From positions 4,341-13,152 of the forward strand of contig PCCT01000047.1 of the NCBI GenBank assembly GCA_002731985.1: DNA of 8,812 bases, given 5' to 3'. Below are positions 1 through 7,011 of the stretch, piece after piece. The notes below the pieces were generated by a model that had not been told where the DNA came from, ran no database searches, and saw nothing but the letters and a program-made list of their open reading frames with translations. This stretch comes from Nitrospinota bacterium (GTDB lineage Bacteria > Nitrospinota > Nitrospinia > Nitrospinales > VA-1). Every line of letters begins with the position of its first letter. The stretch's first letter is position 1. The position numbers and the translations under genes are program-made.

Positions 1-93
1 CCAAATTTTATTGGGTTTGGAACATGGAGTCAAACGATTTGTGTATGGCCTGTCTCACCTCGGTACTTGATTCGTATTTAAGCTAACGACCCT
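1..93. other. window-edge stretch, possible 3' end of an upstream gene
   Basis: All three forward frames are open from base 1 and close within 20 bases of each other, with stops at 68-70, 79-81 and 84-86. Any of them could be the tail of a plus-strand gene that begins before the window. The frame ending at 68-70 reads most like ordinary protein (it contains GVKRFVYGLSHLGT), but 22 residues are too few to identify a family. I see no promoter hexamers and no clear Shine-Dalgarno before the ATG at 94, which would fit translational coupling to an upstream gene. Confidence 0.3.
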
Positions 94-777
94 ATGGGAA
101 AACAAAATGACAATGCTTTGATTGTTTTTGCCCGCGACCCCATAGAAGGTCAGGTGAAGACCCGTCTCAATCCATTTCTGGACCCGCGAACCACTTGCGA
201 CTTGTACACCTGTTTTCTTGCTGACAGCCTCAACACGATTTGTGAAGTGGAGTCGGCGGATCGCTTTGCCGGAATCTATCCGTCAAATCTTTCGGGTTAC
301 TTTGAGCAGCTGGATTCTTCTTTGTCGATCACTGTTTTTATGCAGGAGGGGAAAGACCTGGGAGAGAGAATGCAAAACGCGTTTTCTGCACGGTTTCAGG
401 ACGGCTATGAACGAGTGGTTATCATAGGCTCTGATAGTCCCAGCTTGCCAACGAATTATATAAGGCAGGCGTTTGCTTCCGAGCGGGATGTTGTTCTCGG
501 CCCCAGTGCCGATGGCGGGTATTATTTGATTGGTATGCGGGGAAAACAAATCGATGTGTTTGATGGCATTGCCTGGGGCGGGGATACTGTGTTGGCAGAA
601 ACCCGGACCAAACTGGAAGCCATTGAAGGCGCGTCTCTGGAGCTATTGCCCGTCTGGTACGATGTAGACCGTCCAGAAGATTTAAAATTTTTAAAAACGC
701 ATCTTCAACTTATGGCGGATGCTGGCCAGCAGGAAGGGGCATCGACTCGAAACTTTTTGGAGCAGCTGTCACTTTGA
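94..777 (+). CDS. DUF2064 / TIGR04282-type transferase (GT-A-like nucleotidyl/glycosyltransferase)
   Basis: The 227-residue protein is about the normal length for the DUF2064 (TIGR04282) family, small cytosolic proteins with a GT-A-like nucleotide-sugar transferase fold. It shows the family's landmarks in order. The N-terminal nucleotide-binding signature FARDPIEGQVKTRL is at residues 12-25. GSDSP at 112-116 is the likely metal/nucleotide-binding acidic motif. GPSADGGYYLIG is at 136-147, WGGDTVL at 161-167 and DVDRPEDL at 190-197. Family members are often encoded beside family-2 glycosyltransferases or radical-SAM genes, but their substrate is generally not established and none is assigned here. 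The ATG at 94 is the first after an in-frame stop at 79-81 and puts the FAR motif at the usual distance from the N-terminus. No good Shine-Dalgarno precedes it. The last 14 or so residues (GASTRNFLEQLSL) come from a tandem-repeat unit and appear frame-shifted relative to the downstream copy, so the C-terminus is probably not the ancestral one. Confidence 0.85.
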   Translation: MGKQNDNALIVFARDPIEGQVKTRLNPFLDPRTTCDLYTCFLADSLNTICEVESADRFAGIYPSNLSGYFEQLDSSLSITVFMQEGKDLGERMQNAFSARFQDGYERVVIIGSDSPSLPTNYIRQAFASERDVVLGPSADGGYYLIGMRGKQIDVFDGIAWGGDTVLAETRTKLEAIEGASLELLPVWYDVDRPEDLKFLKTHLQLMADAGQQEGASTRNFLEQLSL

Positions 778-861
778 AAAACTCATCTTCAGCTTATGGC
801 GGACGCGGGTCAGCAGGAGAAGGGAATAGATCCGAAAATTTTAAAACCGACTGTCATTTTA
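693..861 (+). repeat. diverged tandem repeat, two units of 84-85 bases; the second may be a remnant of a coding 3' end
   Basis: Unit A (693-776) is the 3' end of the transferase gene. Unit B (777-861) follows directly, outside the ORF. In the first 14 codons (A 694-735, B 778-819) both encode KTHLQLMADAGQQE. Six codons differ (acg/act, caa/cag, gat/gac, gct/gcg, ggc/ggt, gaa/gag), all at third positions and all synonymous. Beyond that the units stay alignable (about 28 of 41 bases), but B has one extra base near 819. Unit A therefore ends at TGA 775-777, while the B frame stays open to TAA 901-903, past the hisD start. Unit B is in the same frame as the gene. The pattern suggests B diverged while it was coding, for example as the old 3' end left by replacement with a homologous copy. 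No other gene lies in 778-889. Confidence 0.8.
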
Positions 862-889
862 AATTTGATAAGAACCAGGAATCCTACAA

Positions 890-2188
890 ATGAAAATTAT
901 TAAACATACCGACCCGAACTTTAGGTCAGCCCTGGAGGCTGTGGTGAACCGGGCCAACCTTGATCTAGTGACCCATGACGATGTAGTGCGTGAAATTCTG
1001 GGGCGTGTAAAACATGAAGGTGACGTAGCCTTGTTGGAATACACGAGTCGGTTCGACCATCACGAACTTACTTTAGAAAATTTAAAAGTGACGCGTGAGG
1101 AAATCGACACGGCTCACAGTCAGATAAGCGATGTAGAGATAGAGGCGCTTAAACGAGCGGCGGAAAATATTCGAAAATTTCATGAGCGGCAGGTCACACA
1201 GTCCTGGGAATATGAGGAGGATGGTGTGTTGCTGGGTCAGAGCCAGAGGCCACTGGAGACGGCTGGTATCTACGTTCCCGGTGGTAAGGCATCCTATCCA
1301 TCCTCTGTGTTGATGAATGCGATTCCGGCTAATGTGGCGGGAGTAGAAAATATAGTGATGTGCAGTCCGGCACCCGAAGGCAAATGGAGTCCGCACGCAC
1401 TTGTCGCGGCAGACATAGCAGGTGTCGATTCAATTTATAAAGTGGGCGGGGCGCAGGCGGTGGGCGCAATGGCCTATGGAACGAAGACGATCCCCCGAGT
1501 GGATAAGATTGTGGGGCCTGGTAACATTTATGTCGCCTTGGCCAAGCGCATGGTATTTGGGGTGGTGGATATTGATATGATCGCGGGTCCCAGCGAAATT
1601 CTGATCGTGGCCGATGACAGCGCACACGCAGATTTTATCGCCGCGGATTTGCTATCACAGGCCGAGCATGATGAAGAGGCCATTCCCATACTGATAACCT
1701 GCTCCGAAGAACTGGCTCAGGCGGTGGTGAAGGAACTGGATGTCCAGACGAGCCAGTTGAACAGGCAGTCAATCATCAAAGAATCCTTGAACCGGCAGAG
1801 CCGCTTGTTTGTTGTGGAGTCATTAGAGGATGCAATCAGCATAGCTAACGATATCGCCTCCGAACATCTGGAGCTGGCGGTGAGAGATCCTCAGGCTTGC
1901 GCCGAAAAAATTAAAAACGCAGGGGCTATATTTCTCGGTCACTATACGCCGGAAGCGATCGGTGATTATCTGGCAGGACCCAACCATGTATTGCCTACAA
2001 GCGGGACAGCACGGTTTTCATCCCCACTGGGGGTGTACGATTTTATAAAAAGGACCAGCATTATCTCCTATTCGCAGGAGGCCCTGAAAAAAGCGGCCCC
2101 GGTAGTTAAAGTTCTTGCTGAAATGGAGCATCTGGACGCTCATGCCAACGCGGTAAATTTGAGAGCAGCAAAGGCTTCAGAGGGGTGA
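890..2188 (+). CDS. hisD: histidinol dehydrogenase
   Basis: HisD catalyses the last two steps of histidine biosynthesis, the NAD-dependent oxidation of L-histidinol through histidinal to L-histidine, as a cytosolic Zn-dependent homodimer. The 432-residue length is standard for the family. The expected zinc ligands are present: Gln257 and His260 in LLSQAEHDEE, Asp359 in IGDYLAGPNHVLPT, and His418 in LDAHANAV. The catalytic Glu325-His326 pair lies in ASEHLEL. The family signature is also seen at KVGGAQAVGAMAYGT (184-198) and VDKIVGPGN (204-212). The ATG at 890 has AGGA at 877-880, nine bases upstream. No other his gene is in the window, so the gene either stands apart from a histidine operon or ends one that runs in from the left. 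It is 112 bases downstream of the transferase gene on the same strand. I see no damage to the gene. Confidence 0.97.
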   Translation: MKIIKHTDPNFRSALEAVVNRANLDLVTHDDVVREILGRVKHEGDVALLEYTSRFDHHELTLENLKVTREEIDTAHSQISDVEIEALKRAAENIRKFHERQVTQSWEYEEDGVLLGQSQRPLETAGIYVPGGKASYPSSVLMNAIPANVAGVENIVMCSPAPEGKWSPHALVAADIAGVDSIYKVGGAQAVGAMAYGTKTIPRVDKIVGPGNIYVALAKRMVFGVVDIDMIAGPSEILIVADDSAHADFIAADLLSQAEHDEEAIPILITCSEELAQAVVKELDVQTSQLNRQSIIKESLNRQSRLFVVESLEDAISIANDIASEHLELAVRDPQACAEKIKNAGAIFLGHYTPEAIGDYLAGPNHVLPTSGTARFSSPLGVYDFIKRTSIISYSQEALKKAAPVVKVLAEMEHLDAHANAVNLRAAKASEG

Positions 2189-2232
2189 ACTGAGAGCACG
2201 ATATTTGATGTAAGGGAAGGGGCGAATTTGTC

Positions 2233-2261
2233 TTGACAAGAGAAGTCGGCCCGTGTTAAAT
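2233..2261 (+). promoter_or_regulatory. sigma70-type promoter for the respiratory gene block
   Basis: A perfect -35 hexamer TTGACA (2233-2238) is followed by a 17-base spacer and TTAAAT (2256-2261), which matches 4 of 6 bases of the -10 consensus. Transcription would start near 2268. It is the best promoter in the gene-free stretch and lies about 45 bases after the hisD stop. It would give a leader of about 320 bases before the first respiratory gene. This is a prediction from sequence alone. Confidence 0.6.
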
Positions 2262-2591
2262 AATCGGACCATTTTGGAGCCGTGTGCCTTGTTGCGGTCG
2301 GTTTTCAGGTTGGAGCTGAAAGCCCTTTAAATAAGGTGGGTTACGGTAGGAGGCGGAAGCTGGCGGGTTTGGCTCTCTCGGCTGGTATGGGAGAAAAATG
2401 ATATCCCGGGGTTTCTGTGGCTTGTAATAAGTGTTTTTTCCTGTTTTTTTATGAGGCAGGGAAGGCGCTTGCAGGTGAAATATTTGACTAATAACACCAG
2501 TTTTTAATTAGGTTCAGAATACTTCGATATCGATTACTTTTTTAAATGTTAGGAAAACCATATGAGAAGGTCCACAAAGGAGGACAAAGCC
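2262..2591 (+). promoter_or_regulatory. long 5' leader with a 9-bp stem-loop and a possible short leader ORF
   Basis: This stretch has no protein-sized gene. Just downstream of the predicted promoter, GGTTTTCAG (2300-2308) and CTGAAAGCC (2316-2324) form a 9-bp stem (one G-U pair) around a 7-base loop. No T-run follows, so it is not a terminator. A nine-codon ORF starts at ATG 2398 (MISRGFCGL), has GGGAG at 2389-2393 and ends in two stops, TAA TAA (2425-2430). T-runs follow at 2434-2439 and 2444-2450 without a strong hairpin before them. A perfect palindrome TCGATATCGA (2524-2533) lies about 60 bases before the start codon and could be an operator. I do not recognise any known riboswitch class. 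Regulation through this leader is an inference. Confidence 0.4.
2576..2584 (+). promoter_or_regulatory. strong Shine-Dalgarno that decides the start of the bd-like oxidase gene
   Basis: AAAGGAGGA is an almost ideal ribosome-binding site, ending eight bases before the ATG at 2592. The in-frame ATG at 2562 lies upstream of it and has no comparable site. Starting at 2592 also gives a normal signal peptide directly at the N-terminus. Confidence 0.8.
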
Positions 2592-4565
2592 ATGTTGGGG
2601 AAATCTAGAAGTTTGAACATTCTGCCCATCGCTCTGTTTCTGGCGTTCGCAATGTATGCGATGCCCGGGCTGGTAGGCGATGCTTCTGCGAAAGAGGCTT
2701 TTGCTGAGCAAGTTTTTGCTGAGCAGGCTTTTGCTAAAGAGGTTATGGCTGAAGAAGAGGCCGAGGAAGGTGAAGGCGAGGCCGAAATCGAATGGAGTCA
2801 GGACGTGTTCTACAAGGACTATGAGGGCAATCCTCTCAAAGGCCCTGTAAGCGGCGCTCCAGCCCCTGAGTTGGGTGAGAATGACTACAATGCCTACGAA
2901 TTCGCTCCAAGTAGAATTATTCTATGGATTGCGAATCAGCAACATCTGTATTTTGGTAGTTTTGTTCTCGCGGTTCCCATCTTCTGTATGCTCATCGAGT
3001 TCGTTGGTATTCGAACCCGTGAAAGCGATCCGGCGATGTCTCAAAAGTATGACCGTCTGGCGCATGACCTGATGAAGGTTAGTCTGACGGCATATTCATG
3101 GACAGCTATTCTTGGTGGTATTCTGCTGTTTACCTTCATTACGCTGTTTCCTGGTTTCTTTAAATACATGGCAACGATTTTCCGTCCGGTTATGCACGTT
3201 TACGCGCTGATGTTCCTGGCGGAGAGTGGTGTTCTCTATGTTTATTATTACGGTTGGGACAAGATGAATGACGGTGGTTTCCTGAAATGGGTCCACTGTA
3301 GTATTTCCGTATTGCTCAACCTTATCGGAACAGTTCTTATGTACCTCGCGAATTCCTGGGCGACCTTTATGCAGGCTCCTGGCGGAATCGATGAGCAGGG
3401 CAGGTTCCTGGGTAACATCTGGCATGTTATCCACTCCACATTGTGGAATCCAGTCGGTATTCACCGAATACTTGGCAATATCGTTTTCGGTGGCGGTATC
3501 GTTGGCTCGTATGCCGCGTATCATTACCTGACAGCAAAAAATGAAGAAGAGCGAGCCCATTACGACTGGGTATGTTATATCGCGATGTTTATCTGTATTT
3601 TCGGTCTCATCCCGCTTCCATTCGCTGGCTACTGGCTGATGAAGGAAGTGTATGCATTCCGTCAGCAGATGGGTATCACTTTGATGGGCGGCATCATGGC
3701 TTGGCTGTTCATCATTCAGGCGGTAATGATCGGGTTGCTATTTTTCGGTGCGAACTCATACCTGCATAATAGTATGTCGCGGGTTCAGGGGTCGCAACGC
3801 TATATGAAATATTGTAAATATATGGTTCTGCTTTTGATTGTATGTTTCACCATGTGGATGACCCCGCATACGATCGTTATGACTCCGGCGGAACTTAAAG
3901 AAATGGGAGGTGCCCAACATCCAATTGTAGGTCACTTCGGGGTTATGTCCGCTAAGAACACGGCGGTTAACCTGATGATCACCTGTACGATTCTCTGTTT
4001 TCTGCTTTACCAGAAATCGAATAAGAAGATTACCGTTCCCTGGCAGACAGTGGGTAACTGCTGGATCACTGCGATTTTCATCGGTGCGGCAGTTAATATC
4101 GTCTTCCTGGGTGTTTATGGTTACTTTCTCCCTGCTAACCAGCGGGTGGGTCTATCGGTGCCCCAGGTAACAAGTACATTGACGACCCTGTTCGCGGGGA
4201 CGGCGATTAACATATCCATGTTCAAGGACTCAGAGTCCATGGGCGATATCAAATGGGGTACGCAGTCCAAGGTGGGAACCTATGCTATCTTCCTGCTTGC
4301 GATTTCGTTTACCTGGCTGATGGGCTTGATGGGTTACATCCGCTCTGCGGTTCGACTGTTCTGGCACGTAACGGAAGTTTTGCGTGATAACTCAGTTGAT
4401 GCTTATACCCTGACGATCGGTGAAGCTGGCAAGATGCTGACTTTCAACACCCTGTTCGTGTGGGTTCAGTTTGTTATTGTTTTCTGGGTAGCCAGTCTGA
4501 CTGCCAAAAAAGTTGAGTCTAAGGCACCGGATGCGGTTCCAGTACCCGCTCAGCAACAGCAGTAA
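2592..4565 (+). CDS. cytochrome bd-like oxidase subunit I (CydA-related, no recognisable quinol loop)
   Basis: This 657-residue polytopic membrane protein (about 12-14 helices by eye) is longer than ordinary CydA (roughly 450-530). Residues 1-33 are a signal peptide with an ASA site. An acidic pentapeptide-repeat segment (about 31-66) and a soluble linker follow to about 105. CydA-like landmarks come next. His118 in QQHLYFGSF matches the high-spin haem-ligand position (E. coli His19). Glu211 in FLAESGVLYVYYYGWD matches the FLES...GWD helix. His291 in GIHRILGN matches His186. The segment GYWLMKEVYAFRQQMG (347-361) resembles the GW...E.GRQPW motif, but it follows closely after the His291 helix, with no room for the usual Q loop. 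Related bd-superfamily oxidases without quinol sites are known from Nitrospirota and relatives (the OR-N/OR-C families) and have been proposed as terminal oxidases of nitrite oxidisers. No CydB is encoded nearby. Neighbouring cytochromes c make a cytochrome-c-fed oxidase the best inference. A gene caller might use ATG 2562 (667 residues). Confidence 0.82.
   Translation: MLGKSRSLNILPIALFLAFAMYAMPGLVGDASAKEAFAEQVFAEQAFAKEVMAEEEAEEGEGEAEIEWSQDVFYKDYEGNPLKGPVSGAPAPELGENDYNAYEFAPSRIILWIANQQHLYFGSFVLAVPIFCMLIEFVGIRTRESDPAMSQKYDRLAHDLMKVSLTAYSWTAILGGILLFTFITLFPGFFKYMATIFRPVMHVYALMFLAESGVLYVYYYGWDKMNDGGFLKWVHCSISVLLNLIGTVLMYLANSWATFMQAPGGIDEQGRFLGNIWHVIHSTLWNPVGIHRILGNIVFGGGIVGSYAAYHYLTAKNEEERAHYDWVCYIAMFICIFGLIPLPFAGYWLMKEVYAFRQQMGITLMGGIMAWLFIIQAVMIGLLFFGANSYLHNSMSRVQGSQRYMKYCKYMVLLLIVCFTMWMTPHTIVMTPAELKEMGGAQHPIVGHFGVMSAKNTAVNLMITCTILCFLLYQKSNKKITVPWQTVGNCWITAIFIGAAVNIVFLGVYGYFLPANQRVGLSVPQVTSTLTTLFAGTAINISMFKDSESMGDIKWGTQSKVGTYAIFLLAISFTWLMGLMGYIRSAVRLFWHVTEVLRDNSVDAYTLTIGEAGKMLTFNTLFVWVQFVIVFWVASLTAKKVESKAPDAVPVPAQQQQ
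2682..2756 (+). repeat. five tandem 15-base units encoding pentapeptide repeats
   Basis: Five in-frame 15-base units encode ASAKE, AFAEQ, VFAEQ, AFAKE and VMAEE at residues 31-50 of the bd-like subunit. The middle three are nearly identical at DNA level (gcttttgctgagcaa type). A Glu-rich run follows (EEAEEGEGEAEIE). The first unit contains the predicted signal-peptidase site, so the repeats would form the mature periplasmic N-terminus. Slippage of 15-base units could vary its length without a frameshift. Confidence 0.8.
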
Positions 4566-4662
4566 CAGGGCGTTTAATTGTATTTAAACAAGATAATTTG
4601 TGAATTTATAATTTTAAATTATTTTTGAATTATAGTGAAACATAAAGGAGAGGAGTAGCGGG
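4566..4662 (+). promoter_or_regulatory. AT-rich intercistronic gap with inverted repeat and possible weak internal promoter
   Basis: This 97-base gap is much more AT-rich than the genes around it. It contains TATAAT (4607-4612) with TAAACA (4585-4590) 16 bases upstream, a possible weak secondary promoter. It also contains a perfect inverted repeat, ATAATTT and AAATTAT (4608-4622) around a single T, overlapping the -10. Such a site could bind a dimeric regulator or be a by-product of AT richness. AAAGGAG (4644-4650) and GAGGAG (4650-4655) supply the ribosome-binding site for the next gene. Confidence 0.35.
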
Positions 4663-6018
4663 ATGCTTCCAGAGCAAAGTGATGTTTTATGGACTTTTCT
4701 AGCGATAACGTTTTCGGTATTTGCGCTTTACGTATTTGCAAATGTCGTCAACCACTGTCGTGAGCGTGAAGATGTAGGCACGACCTTTTGGGGTGGTGTG
4801 TTTGGCGCCTTTCTTGTGGTGATGTTTATTGAAACATCTACCATGATGGGTATGTCTCAGGACGAGCAGATGAGTTTCTTTTTCGGCAAGATGGTGTTGA
4901 CGGTGTTCTTGCTGTTGCTCACTTGGGGTGTGTTTTTCAAGAGCGCGGATATTCAAGATCAATCACCCCCTATAATCAGAGCGTTTTTCTGGTGGACAAC
5001 GATTTCGGTTCTGCTTGCGGGGTACACCAACTGGTTGCCGCAACAGCGCAGTGATCCGCCGCCAAAAGCCGCGGCGATCGTAGGTGAGATCACCATGGAA
5101 GAGTATGCCGAGATGGGACGCGTTATCATTTTTGGTGCGAAGCAGGTAGCTGGTCAGAAAGCTATCGGTAAAGGCCAATGTCCTCTTTGTCACACCTTTG
5201 AGGCTGGTAATAACATCGGTCGTTGTCCGAACCTTTTTGGGATCGGAGAACGCGGTGCTACCCGTGTTAAAGAAGAGCGTTATCTGAATGAGCCTGTTAA
5301 GGTGGGTGAACCAGAACCAGCCACCGGTGTTATTAAGGGGTCGCCTCAAGATGTTCAGGAAGAGTACCGCCGAGAAGGTGCTGGTGGACATGACTCAATG
5401 AATTCTGAGGATTACATTCGTGAGTCCATGATGTGTCCGACCTGTTACGTGGTTAAAGGCTTTGGCGGCGCGGGGGACCTTAAGAGTCCGATGCCTATTA
5501 TTTCTAAGCCACCGATCAGTTTGAGTCCGATTGAAGTTAACGCGGTCATCGCGTACCTGCAGTCCGCTGAAACTCCTGGTGACTTTTCCGCAGTTACCGT
5601 TCCTCTGCCATCGGCGGATGATGGGTCTACGGAAGAAGCATCCGGCGGTGATGAAGAACAGCCGCTCTTTGTGACGGGTTCAGAGTCTATTGAAGAAATG
5701 ATCAATAAGCTGGGTTGTCCATTGTGTCACACCATTCCTGGTGTTGAGGGCGCGGTTGGAGAGCTTGGGCCTCCGTTGCATGAGAAGACCAATGCTATGA
5801 ATCGTATCAAGGATCCACGATACAAGGGCAAGGCAACCAATACCAAGGAGTATGTGAAGGAATCGATTCTTGATCCTTCTATATATGTGGTTATGAATGA
5901 AGGAGAAAACGAGCTTTATCCCGATGGCCTGATGCCACCGAACTTTAAGAACATGTTGTCGGTAGAAGCTTTGGATAAAATAGTAGACTTTATTAGTGAG
6001 ACGGAAGCCAAGGGCTAA
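4663..6018 (+). CDS. membrane-anchored dihaem cytochrome c (four N-terminal helices, two cytochrome c domains)
   Basis: The 451-residue protein starts with about four membrane helices (roughly 8-28, 41-62, 70-92, 105-122), a region whose family I do not recognise. Two class I cytochrome c domains follow, presumably periplasmic. Domain 1 has CPLCH at 173-177 and a likely axial Met277 (SPMP). Domain 2 has CPLCH at 352-356 and a likely axial Met424 (LMPPN). They are joined by an acidic, low-complexity linker (about 303-345). Domain 1 is longer than domain 2 and has extra cysteines: Cys188 and the CPTCY motif at 258-262. CPTCY aligns with DPSIY (404-408) in domain 2, so it is not simply a haem site. 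The role is probably electron transfer between a periplasmic donor and the bd-like oxidase encoded 97 bases upstream. The start is supported by AAAGGAG/GAGGAG at 4644-4655. Substrate and partners are not shown by the sequence. Confidence 0.85.
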   Translation: MLPEQSDVLWTFLAITFSVFALYVFANVVNHCREREDVGTTFWGGVFGAFLVVMFIETSTMMGMSQDEQMSFFFGKMVLTVFLLLLTWGVFFKSADIQDQSPPIIRAFFWWTTISVLLAGYTNWLPQQRSDPPPKAAAIVGEITMEEYAEMGRVIIFGAKQVAGQKAIGKGQCPLCHTFEAGNNIGRCPNLFGIGERGATRVKEERYLNEPVKVGEPEPATGVIKGSPQDVQEEYRREGAGGHDSMNSEDYIRESMMCPTCYVVKGFGGAGDLKSPMPIISKPPISLSPIEVNAVIAYLQSAETPGDFSAVTVPLPSADDGSTEEASGGDEEQPLFVTGSESIEEMINKLGCPLCHTIPGVEGAVGELGPPLHEKTNAMNRIKDPRYKGKATNTKEYVKESILDPSIYVVMNEGENELYPDGLMPPNFKNMLSVEALDKIVDFISETEAKG

Positions 6019-6039
6019 CCCGATTAGGAGACGTTACCA

Positions 6040-7011
6040 ATGAACAAATCATTTCTCAGTTTAATCCTGGCAGTAGCGGGCTGGGCGGTGTTCCATTTCG
6101 GGTTGTTCCCTATCTTTAAGCCGGCGGAACCTGGCATGATAGTCAACCGTTATGTGTACTACCTGCTCTTCTGCCTGTACCTGATTGTAGTTAATGTGGG
6201 TATGAAGTTGAAGCCGGCAATGGCACTTAGAGCATTATATGTATGGATGTTGGGATACTATTTTTATGATCATATCCTTTCGCCGCATGTCCCATGGACC
6301 CTGTTCATCACTTATATGATGCTGTGGACAATCGGTACCTTTCTTTACATCAGTCAGGATCCGGATACTTTCCGCGAATTCAGGGCGCCTATCGTTAAAA
6401 CAATCATCGGGGAATACAAGATGGCCCGAATTGTTGTTTTTGCGTTAATGCCTGTTCTCGTGGGTTGGGCTACATATCAAAGTATCTACCCGAGTTTCGC
6501 AGAACCTGTAGAGTTGAGGACAGTACACCCTGCACCCCCTGCTACAACTAAGGTGCACGGGAAAACTTATCCTCTTGAAACAACTCAAAATCCTTTCAGG
6601 GTTGATGAGCAGGACAATTACAAAGAGAGCTTTCCGTTTCTCGATGCTGACAAGCAGGAGTACATGAAATATGTGACCGAGGGCGGAACGATCTTTTTCC
6701 AGAATTGCCATTATTGTCATGGTGACCAGTTGAACGGCTTGGGAATGTTTGCCCACGCGTTTAATCCGACACCTGCAAACTTTATTGATCCGGGTACAAT
6801 TGCCATGCTTCGTGAGTCATTTCTATTTTGGCGTGTATCCAAAGGTGGACCAGGGCTTCCAAATGAATCAACTCCCTGGTCTTCGGCAATGCCTCCATGG
6901 GAAGAGCATCTAACCACCGATGAAATCTGGAAAGTCATTCTGTTTGAATACTGGTATACGGGATGGCATCCACGAACATTCGATGATGAATCATCTGTGG
7001 GCAGTGAGTAG
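6040..7011 (+). CDS. membrane-bound monohaem cytochrome c (five helices plus C-terminal cytochrome c domain)
   Basis: The 323-residue protein has about five membrane helices (roughly 5-25, 35-55, 62-80, 84-103, 129-149), a short Pro-rich linker and one cytochrome c domain. CHYCH at 223-227 binds the haem and Met284 in SAMPPWEE is the likely sixth ligand. I do not recognise the membrane part as a known family. Its architecture (helices, then cytochrome c) parallels the gene before it, and its haem domain resembles the first haem domain of the gene after it: both have a Cx2CHG core, a SAMP.W ligand loop and a following DEI segment. The gene begins 21 bases after the preceding stop, with AGGAG at 6026-6030 nine bases before the ATG, which fits cotranscription. 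The likely role is a membrane-integrated electron shuttle within the complex. A quinone or haem b site in the helices cannot be ruled in or out by eye. Confidence 0.85.
   Translation: MNKSFLSLILAVAGWAVFHFGLFPIFKPAEPGMIVNRYVYYLLFCLYLIVVNVGMKLKPAMALRALYVWMLGYYFYDHILSPHVPWTLFITYMMLWTIGTFLYISQDPDTFREFRAPIVKTIIGEYKMARIVVFALMPVLVGWATYQSIYPSFAEPVELRTVHPAPPATTKVHGKTYPLETTQNPFRVDEQDNYKESFPFLDADKQEYMKYVTEGGTIFFQNCHYCHGDQLNGLGMFAHAFNPTPANFIDPGTIAMLRESFLFWRVSKGGPGLPNESTPWSSAMPPWEEHLTTDEIWKVILFEYWYTGWHPRTFDDESSVGSE

Noticed and set aside
2360..2376. Possible sigma54 promoter (TGGC-N5-TGGC)
   Set aside because: The -12 element should be TTGC; here it is TGGC. The sigma70-type hexamers at 2233-2261 fit much better.
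2421..2450. Possible intrinsic terminator (T-runs at 2434-2439 and 2444-2450)
   Set aside because: The only preceding stem is about four pairs with a three-base loop (CTTG/TAAG), too weak to support a terminator call.
2262..2591. Known riboswitch in the leader (cobalamin, TPP, cyclic di-GMP, Moco)
   Set aside because: None of the conserved core sequences of these classes could be recognised. Only a simple stem-loop is visible.
2562..2591. Upstream ATG as start of the bd-like oxidase gene
   Set aside because: The strong Shine-Dalgarno lies between this ATG and the ATG at 2592, and the extra charged residues would precede a normal signal peptide.
3096..3560. Long minus-strand ORF (154 codons) inside the oxidase gene
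   Set aside because: It lies fully within a convincing plus-strand membrane protein, has no ribosome-binding context or recognisable domain, and is explained as an antisense shadow. The same applies to the other overlapping ORFs.
5434..5448. Third c-type haem site (CPTCY) in the dihaem membrane cytochrome
   Set aside because: The residue after the second Cys is Tyr, not His, and the position aligns with DPSIY in the second haem domain, so it is not a standard CxxCH site.
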